A stretch of DNA of 64,000 nucleotides from UBA7430 sp002478765 (GTDB taxonomy: Bacteria > Bacteroidota > Bacteroidia > Flavobacteriales > UBA7430): positions 186,001-250,000 of the forward strand of contig CALSTU010000002.1 of the NCBI GenBank assembly GCA_943789355.1. The letters are read 5' to 3'. The position numbers and the translations under genes were made by a program. Below the pieces are notes generated by a model. That model saw only the letters and a program-made list of their open reading frames with translations, did not search any database and was not told the DNA's origin. Numbering within the stretch: position 1 is the stretch's first letter; every line of letters starts with the position of its first letter. This document shows, in pieces, positions 9,340 to 19,990 of the stretch.

Positions 9340-10461
9340 TTAGGAATGTTTCATGATTTTCCTTGCCATATTTGACCAAGAATACTTTTTCTTTTCCTCT
9401 GCAACATTCTCAACAAAAAAAGCTTCTCGATTTTCATGATAAAAATCATGTATGGCATTTGAAATAGCTCTTGGTGAAACATCAACCACATACCCTACTT
9501 TTTTATGAGGAACAATTTCTGCCAAGCCCCCTACATTAGTCACCAAAATGGGCTTATTAAAGTGATAGGCAATTTGCGCTACACCACTCTGCGTAGCTGT
9601 TCGGTAGGGCTGAACAACCATATCTGAAGCCGAAAAGTAAACATTCACTTGATCTTGTGGAATAAAGTCTGGGTAAAAATGTACCCGATCCTCTAGATTC
9701 ATATCTGCAATTTGTGCATGATACGTGTCAGCGTCTTCATAAAACTCACCTGCAACCATCAAATGAACATCCTGCGGAGTATATGACAAAGCTTCGATTA
9801 ATAAATCCAAGCCTTTGTACGTTCTGATGAACCCAAAAAAGAGTAGGTATTTTTTAGAAGCATCCAAACCTAGTTTAACCCGGGCCTTTTGCTTGTCCAA
9901 AAGCAAACCAAACTGATCGTATACAGGGTGAGGGTGGTAATCAACCACAGGGTTACTCACGAACTTCGAAACATCTTTGCCAACCGACTTCGACATCACT
10001 AAAAATTGGTGATTTACTTTTAAAAAAAACCGGCTCAGCATCGCATCTCCAAATCTCTTTTCGTGCGGGATGACGTTATCACACAATGCCATAAGTTTTG
10101 AGGTTTTTCTCAAGCCTGAAAGTCTCAATATAGATCCAAATGCCAAGCCCATAAAAGGAATCCAAAACCGTGTTATGACCAATGCTGGTTTTTCATTTTT
10201 CAGCCACAGCGCCGTCTTAATCCAGGAAATCGGATTGATGGAATTGATCCTTGAGTGAATCTCTAAATCCGGTGATGAAGCGGTACGTTCGTATTGTGTT
10301 TTTCCGGGAAATAAGATGCTGGGGTATTGCAAAGAGAAGGAAAGCATCACCACTTCATGTCCCAATTTCTTTAGTGCCAAACCTAAAGCGTGGTTGCTGT
10401 CAGCTATGCCGCCTCGAAGCGGATAAGCGGGACCCATAATTATGATTTTCTTTCCTTTCAA
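9340..10461 (-). CDS. Glycosyltransferase family 4 (GT-B fold)
   Basis: A 373-residue GT-B glycosyltransferase. The N-terminal Rossmann strand is followed by a glycine-rich turn (KKIIIMGPAYPLRGGIA), and the C-terminal half has the nucleotide-sugar-binding region, including L-F-F-G-F-I-R-T-Y-K-G and the N-V-G-G-L-A-E-I-V segment typical of GT4. A TTG at 10461 is taken as start because the first beta strand (K-K-I-I-I-M) would be lost from the next ATG at 10437. This start overlaps the stop of the preceding GT2 gene by a few bases. The product likely adds a sugar to a surface polysaccharide or glycolipid; donor and acceptor cannot be told from sequence. Confidence 0.88.
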   Translation of the reverse strand: MKGKKIIIMGPAYPLRGGIADSNHALGLALKKLGHEVVMLSFSLQYPSILFPGKTQYERTASSPDLEIHSRINSINPISWIKTALWLKNEKPALVITRFWIPFMGLAFGSILRLSGLRKTSKLMALCDNVIPHEKRFGDAMLSRFFLKVNHQFLVMSKSVGKDVSKFVSNPVVDYHPHPVYDQFGLLLDKQKARVKLGLDASKKYLLFFGFIRTYKGLDLLIEALSYTPQDVHLMVAGEFYEDADTYHAQIADMNLEDRVHFYPDFIPQDQVNVYFSASDMVVQPYRTATQSGVAQIAYHFNKPILVTNVGGLAEIVPHKKVGYVVDVSPRAISNAIHDFYHENREAFFVENVAEEKKKYSWSNMARKIMKHS

Positions 10462-11408
10462 GAATCTTTATTCAATCGGTCTTCAATGATGTAATGATTG
10501 CGTTCGGAATTCGACCGCGCAATCAATTCGGCTATAAAGCCGGTTAAAAACAACTGTGCTCCAATAATCATGGCAAGAATGCCAAAATAAAACAAAGGAC
10601 GATCGGTCATGTTGTAGGCTTGCCACATGAGTTTGGCATAGGCTAAATAAGTCGCTATACCCAAACCGACAATGAAGTAAAGTACGCCAAAGAAACCAAA
10701 CAAGTGCATCGGTTTCTTTCGGAATTTTGAAATAAACATCACGGTAAAAAGGTCCAGAAAACCATTGATAAAGCGTTCCATTCCAAATTTCGTGACCCCG
10801 TATTTTCGCTCTTGATGCTGTACGACCTTTTGACCAATCTTATCGAAACCGGCCCATTTAGCCAGTACAGGAATGTATCGGTGCATTTCACCGTATACTT
10901 CAATGGTCTTTACCACTTTATGGTCGTATGCTTTTAATCCACAATTGAAATCCTTCAGCTCGATGCCGGACATTTTGCGCGTGGCCCAGTTGAACAATTT
11001 GGTTGGGATGGTTTTAGACAAAGGATCGTATCTTTTTTCTTTGTAACCCGAAACCAAATGGTAACCGTCCTTTTTGATCATGCTGTAAAGCTCTGGTATT
11101 TCCTCGGGGCTGTCTTGCAAGTCTGCATCCATAGTGATGATCACATCTCCTTGTGCCGCTTCAAAAGCCACATAAAGTCCGGCAGACTTTCCGTAATTTC
11201 TGCGAAATTTTATGGCTTTAACTGCCGTATCTTTTTTAGCTAAATCATCAATAATCTGCCAAGAGTTATCCGTACTTCCATCATCCACGAATATAATCTC
11301 GTAAGAAAAGTTATGCTCCTCCATGACTTTACGGATCCAAGCATGTAATTCGGGAAGAGATTCGGCCTCATTAAACAGAGGGACGCATATAGAGAGTTGT
11401 TTGTCCAC
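10458..11408 (-). CDS. Membrane-anchored GT2 glycosyltransferase (polyprenyl-phosphate sugar transferase type)
   Basis: About 316 residues. The N-terminal GT-A domain shows V-D-D-G-S-T-D-N-S-W and the D-x-D-type D-A-D-L-Q-D-S-P-E-E, characteristic of the DPM1/GtrB/ArnC group that moves a sugar from a nucleotide donor to polyprenyl phosphate. Two C-terminal transmembrane helices follow (F-G-V-L-Y-F-I-V-G-L-G-I-A and F-G-I-L-A-M-I-I-G-A-Q-L-F), as in GtrB. The GTG at 11408 gives the usual N-terminus (M-D-K-Q-L-S-I), one base after the stop of the DUF4199 gene; a TTG at 11420 is an alternative. The gene pairs with the following GT4 gene in surface glycan synthesis (inferred). Confidence 0.9.
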   Translation of the reverse strand: MDKQLSICVPLFNEAESLPELHAWIRKVMEEHNFSYEIIFVDDGSTDNSWQIIDDLAKKDTAVKAIKFRRNYGKSAGLYVAFEAAQGDVIITMDADLQDSPEEIPELYSMIKKDGYHLVSGYKEKRYDPLSKTIPTKLFNWATRKMSGIELKDFNCGLKAYDHKVVKTIEVYGEMHRYIPVLAKWAGFDKIGQKVVQHQERKYGVTKFGMERFINGFLDLFTVMFISKFRKKPMHLFGFFGVLYFIVGLGIATYLAYAKLMWQAYNMTDRPLFYFGILAMIIGAQLFLTGFIAELIARSNSERNHYIIEDRLNKDS

Positions 11409-11409
11409 G

Positions 11410-11946
11410 TTATTCTTCAATAAATTCTGGTTTTTCTTTTTTGGTAAAAGCAGCTACAATAAGGCCGAAAACGGTGTAGAAAACAATGGAAAAAATATAG
11501 CCTTTAAATAAGGTCATCGGACTGAAGTCTGCGTTTTGTTCGATGTCAACAATCATACGCTCAATGGTCGCTTCATCAACGCCACCAGATTGTAGTTGTG
11601 TCGCAGTTTTTTCTACGATCGCTTCCACAACATCAATAGCGTACTGAGGGTCAATAAAATTGTAAATCAAAATGTTGCAAAACACATTCAAAAAACCAGC
11701 AGCTACCAATATTCCCGTACAGGAAGTAAAAGCTTCTCTAAATGAAATATAACCCTCGTTGGAGGATCTGTAAACCCGGGTGTAATAAATGGGGAAAACA
11801 ACCATTAAAATAAGCGTACCAAAAGAAACGATGTAGTTGGTTTGCATCTCAGCACCTCCAAGGTATGAAAACATCGTAATACCGATGAGAAGGAGACCCA
11901 TATTTAAACCGTTCTTGAAGATGTGTTGCTTTAATTGTTCTGACAT
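11410..11946 (-). CDS. DUF4199 family integral membrane protein
   Basis: A 178-residue protein with four predicted membrane helices: N-G-L-N-M-G-L-L-L-I-G, I-V-S-F-G-T-L-I-L-M-V-V, the segment around G-I-L-V-A-A-G-F-L, and a C-terminal helix (F-S-I-V-F-Y-T-V-F-G-L-I-V-A). An acidic loop lies between helices three and four. The layout and the motif Y-I-S-F-R-E-A-F-T match DUF4199, a Bacteroidota family of unknown function that is commonly found next to a GT2 glycosyltransferase, as here (one base between stop and GTG start). Confidence 0.8.
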   Translation of the reverse strand: MSEQLKQHIFKNGLNMGLLLIGITMFSYLGGAEMQTNYIVSFGTLILMVVFPIYYTRVYRSSNEGYISFREAFTSCTGILVAAGFLNVFCNILIYNFIDPQYAIDVVEAIVEKTATQLQSGGVDEATIERMIVDIEQNADFSPMTLFKGYIFSIVFYTVFGLIVAAFTKKEKPEFIEE

Positions 11947-12011
11947 ATTTTATATTTTATGAAAACAAAGATAACAATCTGCCTCAAAGACGCAATCATT
12001 TCCACACAAAC

Positions 12012-12040
12012 AAAAAAAGCCACCCTTTCGGGTGGCTTTT
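12012..12040 (-). terminator. Rho-independent terminator of giant gene A
   Basis: Perfect 11-bp inverted repeat (arms 12015-12025 and 12030-12040, 4-base loop) with a GC core (GCCACCC) and a T run on the minus strand, 22 bp after the stop of gene A. Confidence 0.85.
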
Positions 12041-12061
12041 ATTATCTGTGATAGAGTAAGA

Positions 12062-12260
12062 TTATTTTACAATTTTCTTCTCTACGGTTCCATCGTTATA
12101 CAAGTGTAGTAGAACTTCACCTGTAGAACTGATCTTTCGCATTTACTTCCTGACCTAACATGTTCACAACTTTAACAAGTGATCTGATGTCGTTCGGATG
12201 TAATTCTGCTTCCATTTCAAATGCCCAAGCCGGTACCGTTGGTGTCATCTCTACACGCTG
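12062..12260 (-). CDS. 3' end of giant gene A: compact T9SS-like C-terminal tail (frame-disrupted)
   Basis: This stretch encodes the end of protein A in two frames. From about 12260 the frame reads V-E-M-T-P-T-V-P-A-W, then H-P-N-D-I-R-S-L-V-K-V-V-N-M-L-G-Q-E-V. At 12125 one extra base again changes the frame, after which it reads T-G-E-V-L-L-H-L-Y-N-D-G-T-V-E-K-K-I-V-K to a TAA at 12062-12064. Residue by residue this matches the ends of paralogs B, C and E, so it is the A tail and not a separate gene. The tail resembles a type A T9SS sorting domain (L-G-Q-E-V and final K-K-I-V-K) but is shorter than usual. Confidence 0.75.
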
Positions 12261-13959
12261 CACCACTAACATCTGGCCAAGTGTAATTTGAGATCGCAGC
12301 TGTGGTCTTGATTTGGTAACCTTGTCCTGGAACAAAGTCTCCAATACCGTTGAAACCAAATTCTGGCCAGTATACTTTCGCATCGTTGTTTTTAACAATT
12401 TCAATGTCATCAACGATATCAGCAACTGTTGCAGCTACATCCTGACCGTAAGAAAGGGTGTAACCTAAGATGTTCCAACCCGCTACGATGTCTACGTAGA
12501 TCGGATCACAAGATCCTCCGCCAGATCCTCCGCCGTTAGCTAAAGCAGCATCTAATAGTGCTTGTACAGCATCTATATCAGCTTGTGATACGCCATCATC
12601 TGGTGTTACAGAAGCAGCACCGTCACCATAACCGTAACCGTAGTTTGCATCAGCTACAGCTTGGTTGTCAGATGTGATATCTACGGCAGCTACGGCAGCA
12701 TCTACATCAGCTTGTGATACGCCATCATCTGGTGTTACAGAAGCAGCACCGTCACCATGACCGTAACCGCAGTTTGCATCAGCTACAGCTTGGTTGTCAG
12801 ATGTGATATCTACGGCAGCTACGGCAGCATCTACATCAGCTTGTGATACGCCATCATCTGGTGTTACTGAAGCAGCACCGTCACCATAACCGTAACCGTC
12901 ATTTGCATCTGCTACAGCTTGGTTGTCAGTTGTGATATCTACGGCAGCTACGGCAGCATCTAAATCAGCTTGTGATACGCCATCATCTGGTGTTACAGAA
13001 GCAGCACCGTCTGCGTAAGCAGCAGAATTATCCGTAGTAATGTCTACTGCAGCTACTGCAGCATCTACATCAGCTTGAGTTACACCATCATCTGGAGTTA
13101 CTGAAGCAGCGCCGTCTGCGTATGCAGCAGCATTATCCGTAGTAATATCGACTGCAGCTACGGCAGCATCTACATCAGCTTGTGATACGCCATCATCTGG
13201 AGTTACTGAGGCAACACCGTCTGCGTAAGCAGCAGCATTATCCGTAGTAATGTCTACTGCAGCTACTGCAGCATCTACATCAGCTTGAGTTACACCATCA
13301 TCTGGAGTTACTGAGGCAACACCGTCTGCGTAAGCAGCAGCATTATCTGTAGTGATATCAACTGAAGCAACACCATCTGCATAAGCAGCATCAGCAATTG
13401 AAGCACTGTCTACTGGAGTACCTCCTGTAGCGGCAGCAATTAGAGAGTCAACGTAAGCTTGAGAATATTCACAAGAACCATCGTCAACATTTGCATCTGC
13501 ATCCCAATGATTCAGAGCTAGTGTATCTGTACAACCTTCGATTTGACAAGAACCGTCATCTTCATTCGCTGATGAATCGAAGTTTGACGCCTCTGGATTC
13601 GTACATCCAGAAACCACTGCTGCAGCGCCACCGAAGTAAAGGTTGTCGAAGACTACATCTCCGTTACCGTCTACTTTGAACTGGATAACATTAGATAAGT
13701 TAACCGCACCTGCATAGTCAGACAATGGAATGTTCACACTGTTCCATACACCTGTGTTGGTCACATCTAAAGCTACAGAAGTCTCTCCGTTTCCAATCAA
13801 GAAGAAGTTCAAGGCTGTGGAGTTTGTTGTGTAGTAATCTACGTGAAGGTACTCGTAAGAAGTTACATTTTGTGCTCCTGCGAACGCTGTTCCTTGGTAG
13901 TTAAGACTTGTGTAAGTCAATACAGAATCAACCGTTACTTGAGTCGCTTGACCCCAGTT
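12217..13959 (-). CDS. Giant secreted protein A, third fragment: last beta domain, Cys loops, 35/43-residue stalk and GWN module
   Basis: Continuation of gene A after an extra base at about 13960 (a ten-base context otherwise identical to other copies). In order it holds the tenth beta-sandwich domain, two Cys loops (ending near 13470), a low-complexity stalk of acidic Ala-rich repeats (D-D-G-V-S-Q-A-D-V-D-A-A-V-A-A-V) and the conserved module with G-W-N-I-L-G-Y and K-V-Y-W-P-E-F-G-F-N. It runs into a false stop at 12217 because of one extra base near 12261. The segment has no start codon of its own and should not be read as an independent gene. Confidence 0.75.
   Translation of the reverse strand, partial: NWGQATQVTVDSVLTYTSLNYQGTAFAGAQNVTSYEYLHVDYYTTNSTALNFFLIGNGETSVALDVTNTGVWNSVNIPLSDYAGAVNLSNVIQFKVDGNGDVVFDNLYFGGAAAVVSGCTNPEASNFDSSANEDDGSCQIEGCTDTLALNHWDADANVDDGSCEYSQAYVDSLIAAATGGTPVDSASIADAAYADGVASVDITTDNAAAYADGVASVTPDDGVTQADVDAAVAAVDITTDNAAAYADGVASVTPDDGVSQADVDAAVAAVDITTDNAAAYADGAASVTPDDGVTQADVDAAVAAVDITTDNSAAYADGAASVTPDDGVSQADLDAAVAAVDITTDNQAVADANDGYGYGDGAASVTPDDGVSQADVDAAVAAVDITSDNQAVADANCGYGHGDGAASVTPDDGVSQADVDAAVAAVDITSDNQAVADANYGYGYGDGAASVTPDDGVSQADIDAVQALLDAALANGGGSGGGSCDPIYVDIVAGWNILGYTLSYGQDVAATVADIVDDIEIVKNNDAKVYWPEFGFNGIGDFVPGQGYQIKTTAAISNYTWPDVSGAACRDDTNGTGLGI
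12565..13400 (-). repeat. Stalk repeats of gene A: three 129-bp and three 105-bp tandem periods
   Basis: The shared 10-mer GCTTGTGATA or its variant recurs at 12581, 12710, 12839, 12968, 13073, 13178 and 13283. The period is exactly 129 bp three times, then exactly 105 bp three times, encoding 43- and 35-residue versions of the D-D-G-V-x-Q-A-D-V-D-A-A-V stalk unit. The longer type contains an extra G-Y-G-Y-G-D insertion. Confidence 0.9.
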
Positions 13960-16900
13960 CTGGGTTAAAGTCTGTTCCTTCTAGATTTGTATAGGCATCA
14001 CTAAAGATAGACAATACAGTTCCTGCATCCTCAGTTGGTACTGGTGATGCTGGCATAGCTGCAACAATACATGATCCGTCATCTTCATTCGCTGCATGCA
14101 TCGTAAGTTTGATCGCCTCTGATTCGTACATCCTGAAACCCTGTACTGCAGCTTGTTTTCCACCGAAGTAAAGGTTATCGAAAGATACTTCTCCGTTACC
14201 GTCTACTTTGAACTGGAATACATCTGCTAAGTTCACCGCTGTAAAGTCAGTCAATGGAATTTCTACACTAACCCATTGTTCTGTTGCAGTTACATCTAAA
14301 GCTACAGCAGTCTCACCGCCTCCAATCAGGAAGAAGTTTAAGCCTGTAGACTCCGTTACGTAGTAATCTACGTGTAGGTAGCTGTAAGCCGATACATTTT
14401 GGTTGGCAAACTGTGTACCCTGGTAATTAAGGTTCTTGTAAGTAAGAATGTCTCCTTGAGTTACCTGAGTCGCTTGACCCCAACCTGGGTTGAAGTCTGT
14501 TCCTTCTAGATTTGTATAGGCATCACTAAAGACAGACAATACGGTTGCTGCATCCTCAGTTGGTACTGGTGATGCTGGTATTGTTACAACAATACATGAT
14601 CCGTCATCTTCATTCGCTGATGAATCGAAGTTTGACGCCTCTGGATTCGTACATCCAGAAACCACTGCTGCAGCGCCACCGAAGTAAAGGTTGTCGAAGA
14701 CTACATCTCCGTTACCGTCTACTTTGAACTGGATAACATTAGATAAGTTAACCGCACCTGCATAGTCAGACAATGGAATGTTCACACTGTTCCATACACC
14801 TGTGTTGGTCACATCTAAAGCTACAGAAGTCTCTCCGTTTCCAATCAAGAAGAAGTTCAAGGCTGTGGAGTTTGTTGTGTAGTAATCTACGTGAAGGTAC
14901 TCGTAAGAAGTTACATTTTGTGCTCCTGCGAACGCTGTTCCTTGGTAGTTAAGACTTGTGTAAGTCAATACACGAATCAACCGTTACTTGAGTCGCTTGA
15001 CCCCAGTTTGGGTTAAAGTCGGTTCCTTCTACATTTGTATAGGCATCACTAAAGATGGACAATACAGTTCCTGCATCTTCAGTTGGTACTGGTGATGCTG
15101 GCATAGCTGCAATCACACATGAACCGTCATCTACAGTAGCAGCTGCATCGTAGTTCGTTGCCGCTGAGTCCGTACATCCTGATACTGGAAGTTGACAAGA
15201 TCCGTCATCTTCTGTAGCGGCTGCCCAGTAGTTGGTTGCTGCTGCATCGGTACATCCTTTAAGCGCTTCACCACAAGCATTTGCTGTGTTGATCTCTGGT
15301 TGGTCTCCAGTTCTTAACAACCAGTTCCCACCCATGGTTACTTTACTCCAGTGTACCTCAAAAGTAGATGTTGCTGGTGCAACGTCTGCCCATGTAAGGG
15401 TTACTGTAGCGGTACCATCAACAATTACAGTTTCACTAACCTCTGCTCCTGCTGGTAATGCGTGAATCGCTAATAAGTCCATAGGATCATTGGTAGCAGA
15501 TACTGCCGATACGTCAACCGTATTGGCACCCGTACGTTGTACTTTCAAGTACATCGCCGATGCTGCTTCTGCTTTTATGTTAAAGTGATAAACCAAATCA
15601 GCACATGGATCAGGGTAGGTACATGAGTCATCACTTTCAGTCGCTGCTGCATTGTAGTTCAATGCCGTTGCATCTGTACATCCTGAAACTGTTGGTGGTG
15701 TTCCACCGAAGTAAAGGTTGCCGAAGATTACATCTCCGTTACCGTCTACTTTGAACTGGTGTACATTCGCGAGGTTAACTACACTTGCGTAGTCTGACAA
15801 TGGAATGTCTACACTGTTCCAAACTCCTGTGTTGGTAACATCCAGGGCTACTGGCGTTTCACCATCTCCAATCAAGAAGAAGTTCAAGGCCGTAGCGTTT
15901 GTTGTGTAGTAATCTACGTGTATGTATCCGTATCCTGACACATCTTGTGCTGCGAATACTGTACCTTGGTAGTTAAGACCTGTGTAAGTTAATACATCGG
16001 AAACCTCAACTGTAGTCGCTTGACCCCAACCTGGGTTGAAGTCTGTTCCTTCTAGGTTACCGTAAGTGGCACCAAATACAGATAATACACTTGCTGCATC
16101 CTCAGTTGGTACAGGAGCGTCTGGTACGGTTGCAACAATACAAGATCCATCATCTTCATTAGCAGCTGCATCGTAGTTTGATGCCGCTGAATTGGTACAT
16201 CCTGTTACTGCAGCTTGTTTTCCACCGAAGTAAAGGTTATCGAAAGATACTTCTCCGTTACCGTCTACTTTGAACTGGAATACATCTGCTAAGTTCACCG
16301 CTGTAAAGTCAGTCAATGGAATTTCTACACTAACCCATTGTTCTGTTGCAGTTACATCTAAAGCTACAGCAGTCTCACCGCCTCCAATCAGGAAGAAGTT
16401 TAAGCCTGTAGACTCCGTTACGTAGTAATCTACGTGTAGGTAGCTGTAAGCCGATACATTTTGGTTGGCAAACTGTGTACCCTGGTAATTAAGGTTCTTG
16501 TAAGTAAGAATGTCTCCTTGAGTTACCTGAGTCGCTTGACCCCAACCTGGGTTGAAGTCTGTTCCTTCTAGATTTGTATAGGCATCACTAAAGACAGACA
16601 ATACGGTTGCTGCATCCTCAGTTGGTACTGGTGATGCTGGCATTGTTACAACAATACATGATCCGTCATCTTCATTCGCTGATGAATCGAAGTTTGACGC
16701 CTCTGGATTCGTACATCCAGAAACCACTGCTGCAGCGCCACCGAAGTAAAGGTTGTCGAAGACTACATCTCCGTTACCGTCTACTTTGAACTGGATAACA
16801 TTAGATAAGTTAACCGCACCTGCATAGTCAGACAATGGAATGTTCACACTGTTCCATACACCTGTGTTGGTCACATCTAAAGCTACAGAAGTCTCTCCGT

Positions 16901-19900
16901 TTCCAATCAAGAAGAAGTTCAAGGCTGTGGAGTTTGTTGTGTAGTAATCTACGTGAAGGTACTCGTAAGAGGTTACATTTTGTGCTCCTGCGAACGCTGT
17001 TCCTTGGTAGTTAAGACTTGTGTAAGTCAATACAGAATCAACCGTTACTTGAGTCGCTTGACCCCAGTTTGGGTTAAAGTCGGTTCCTTCTACGTTTGTG
17101 TAGGCATCACTAAAGATGGACAATACAGTTCCTGCATCTTCAGTTGGTACTGGTGATGCTGGCATAGCTGCAATCACACATGAACCGTCATCTACAGTAG
17201 CAGCTGCATCGTAGTTCGTTGCCGCTGAGTCCGTACATCCTGATACTGGAAGTTGACAAGATCCGTCATCTTCTGTAGCGGCTGCATCGTAGTTTGATGC
17301 CGCTGAATTGGTACATCCTGTTACTGCAGCTTGTTTTCCACCGAAGTAAAGGTTATCGAAAGATACTTCTCCGTTACCGTCTACTTTGAACTGGAATACA
17401 TCTGCTAAGTTCACCGCTGTAAAGTCAGTCAATGGAATTTCTACACTAACCCATTGTTCTGTTGCAGTTACATCTAAAGCTACAGCAGTCTCACCGCCTC
17501 CAATCAGGAAGAAGTTTAAGCCTGTAGACTCCGTTACGTAGTAATCTACGTGTAGGTAGCTGTAAGCCGATACATTTTGATTGGCAAACTGTGTACCCTG
17601 GTAATTAAGGTTCTTGTAAGTAAGAATGTCTCCTTGAGTTACCTGAGTCGCTTGACCCCAACCTGGGTTGAAGTCTGTTCCTTCTAGATTTGTATAGGCA
17701 TCACTAAAGACAGACAATACGGTTGCTGCATCCTCAGTTGGTACTGGTGATGCTGGTATTGTTACAACAATACATGATCCGTCATCTTCATTCGCTGATG
17801 AATCGAAGTTTGACGCCTCTGGATTCGTACATCCAGAAACCACTGCTGCAGCGCCACCGAAGTAAAGGTTGTCGAAGACTACATCTCCGTTACCGTCTAC
17901 TTTGAACTGGATAACATTAGATAAGTTAACCGCACCTGCATAGTCAGACAATGGAATGTTCACACTGTTCCATACACCTGTGTTGGTCACATCTAAAGCT
18001 ACAGAAGTCTCTCCGTTTCCAATCAAGAAGAAGTTCAAGGCTGTGGAGTTTGTTGTGTAGTAATCTACGTGAAGGTACTCGTAAGAAGTTACATTTTGTG
18101 CTCCTGCGAACGCTGTTCCTTGGTAGTTAAGACTTGTGTAAGTTAATACATCGGAAACCTCAACTGTAGTCGCTTGACCCCAGTTTGGGTTAAAGTCGGT
18201 TCCTTCTACATTTGTATAGGCATCACTAAAGATGGACAATACAGTTCCTGCATCATCTGTCGGTACTGGTGATGAAGTAAGTACCGGTTCGTACATACAT
18301 GAATCATCACTTTCTGTAGCTGCTGCATTGTAGTTGTTTGCTGTGACATCCATACAACCTGATACAACTGCTGGTGCAGGTGTTTCTGTTACTATAACAT
18401 CTTTAACAACAACACCTAAATCACGATCTACAACGTAGAACAAGAATGAGCTGTAGCTTTCTGATGATGGTCGCGATGGAACATCAACAGTGTAAGAAAG
18501 CTCATCAGCACCAGAAACCAGCACATTAGCTGTACTAAACTCTGGAACATGAGCTGGATGTGGTGCATTCTGGAACATAAACTTAACATTTACATCACCA
18601 GCAACTGCAGCCGCAGTAAAGCTAATTGAACCTCCATTAGAGAAACTGTATGGATATACGTTAGCATTCTCATTCGCAAATCCAGCCCAACCTTCAGCGC
18701 CTGTAGGGAAGGTATAAACTAAACCTTCTTCTAAAGTTACACCTCCAAAAGTACCAGCGAAAGCGGCAGCAGTTGTGTCGGAGAAGTCAGCATTGTTTGG
18801 AAGTATGTCATCTGCATTCGCTACTCCATCTCCATCGATATCATCATCGGAATTATCTCCAGTACCATCACCATCTGTATCTGCTGTTTCGGTAGCATCA
18901 TCAGGGAAAGCATCGGCAGAATCAATCACTCCGTCTCCATCCCTATCAAATGTACATGAATCATCAGAAATCGTAGCATTGGCATTATAATTGGTCGCTG
19001 TTGCATCCATGCATCCTGGCACAACCGCAGGCGGTGTTCCTCCAAAGTACCAGTTATCGAAATAAATATCTCCATCACCATCTACTTTGAACTGGTGTAC
19101 ATTCGCGAGGTTAACTGCACTTGCGTAGTCTGACAATGGAATGTCTACACTGTTCCAAACTCCTGTGTTTGTAACATCTAGGGCTACTGGCGTTTCACCA
19201 TCTCCAATCAAGAAGAAGTTCAAGGCCGTAGCGTTTGTTGTATAGTAATCTACGTGTATGTATCCGTATCCTGACACATCTTGTGCTGCGAATACTGTAC
19301 CTTGGTAGTTAAGACCTGTGTATTTCAATACATCAGATACCTCAACCTGAGTCGCTTGACCCCAACCTGGGTTGAAGTCTGTTCCATCTAGGTTACCGTA
19401 AGTGGCACCAAATATAGATAATACGCCATCCGCAGCTGCTGTTGGAGCAGGTGCTGAGGCAATACAAGACCCGTCATCATCTGTAGCATCAGCATTGTAG
19501 TTAATCGCTGTAGCAGAAGTACATCCATGAACTACTTCAGGTGGGGTTCCACCAAAGTATAAGTTATCGAAATATACATCTCCATTACCATCTACTTTAA
19601 ACTGACTAACATTTGCTAGGTTCACCACGCTTGAGTAATCAGATAATGGGATCTCTAAACTTACCCACTGACCTGTTGTAGACACGTCTAAAGCAACTGG
19701 CTTTTCGCCATCTCCAATTAGGAAAAAGTTCAAAGCAGTAGAACTAACTACGTAGTAATCTACGTGTAAGTATCCGTAACCCGATACGTCTTGAGCAGGG
19801 AAAGCGGTTCCTTGGTAGTTAAGTCCTGTGTATGACAATACATCAACAGAAGAAACTTGTGTTGCCTGCCCCCAATTTGGATTCAAATCAACTCCGTCTA

Positions 19901-19990
19901 TGCTCGTATAAGTACTACTAAAGATCGTCATTACGTCTGCTGCTGCTGCAGTTGGTGCTGGTGATACAGCTAAAGTGATACAAGATCCAT
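13616..19990 (-). repeat. Ten beta-sandwich domain repeats in gene A, including near-identical two-domain DNA units
   Basis: About ten copies of a 135-residue domain, recognisable by F-N-P-x-W-G-Q-A-T, L-N-Y-Q-G-T, H-V-D-Y-Y, A-L-N-F-F-L-I-G, and V-D-G-N-G-D-V-x-F-D-N-L-Y-F-G-G. A two-domain DNA unit recurs nearly unchanged. One landmark lies at 17851, 16735, 14673 and 13625 (intervals 1116, 2062 and 1048 bp); the landmark of the partner domain lies at 17329, 16213 and 14151 (1116 and 2062 bp). Near-identity at DNA level indicates recent duplication or gene conversion. Confidence 0.9.
13928..14980 (-). CDS. Giant secreted protein A, second fragment: two beta-sandwich domains
   Basis: Continuation of gene A after an extra base at about 14973 (ACACGAAT here, ACAGAAT in the copy near 17033). 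It encodes the eighth and ninth beta-sandwich domains. Between them, at about 14090-14150, the expected Cys loop is garbled: compared with other copies it looks like a mixture of two repeat variants with several small indels that cancel out, so the Cys residues are lost there. An extra base at about 13960 then ends the frame. There is no signal peptide, and the apparent start codon is inside a domain, so this is not an independent gene. Confidence 0.75.
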   Translation of the reverse strand: MIRVLTYTSLNYQGTAFAGAQNVTSYEYLHVDYYTTNSTALNFFLIGNGETSVALDVTNTGVWNSVNIPLSDYAGAVNLSNVIQFKVDGNGDVVFDNLYFGGAAAVVSGCTNPEASNFDSSANEDDGSCIVVTIPASPVPTEDAATVLSVFSDAYTNLEGTDFNPGWGQATQVTQGDILTYKNLNYQGTQFANQNVSAYSYLHVDYYVTESTGLNFFLIGGGETAVALDVTATEQWVSVEIPLTDFTAVNLADVFQFKVDGNGEVSFDNLYFGGKQAAVQGFRMYESEAIKLTMHAANEDDGSCIVAAMPASPVPTEDAGTVLSIFSDAYTNLEGTDFNPELGSSDSSNG

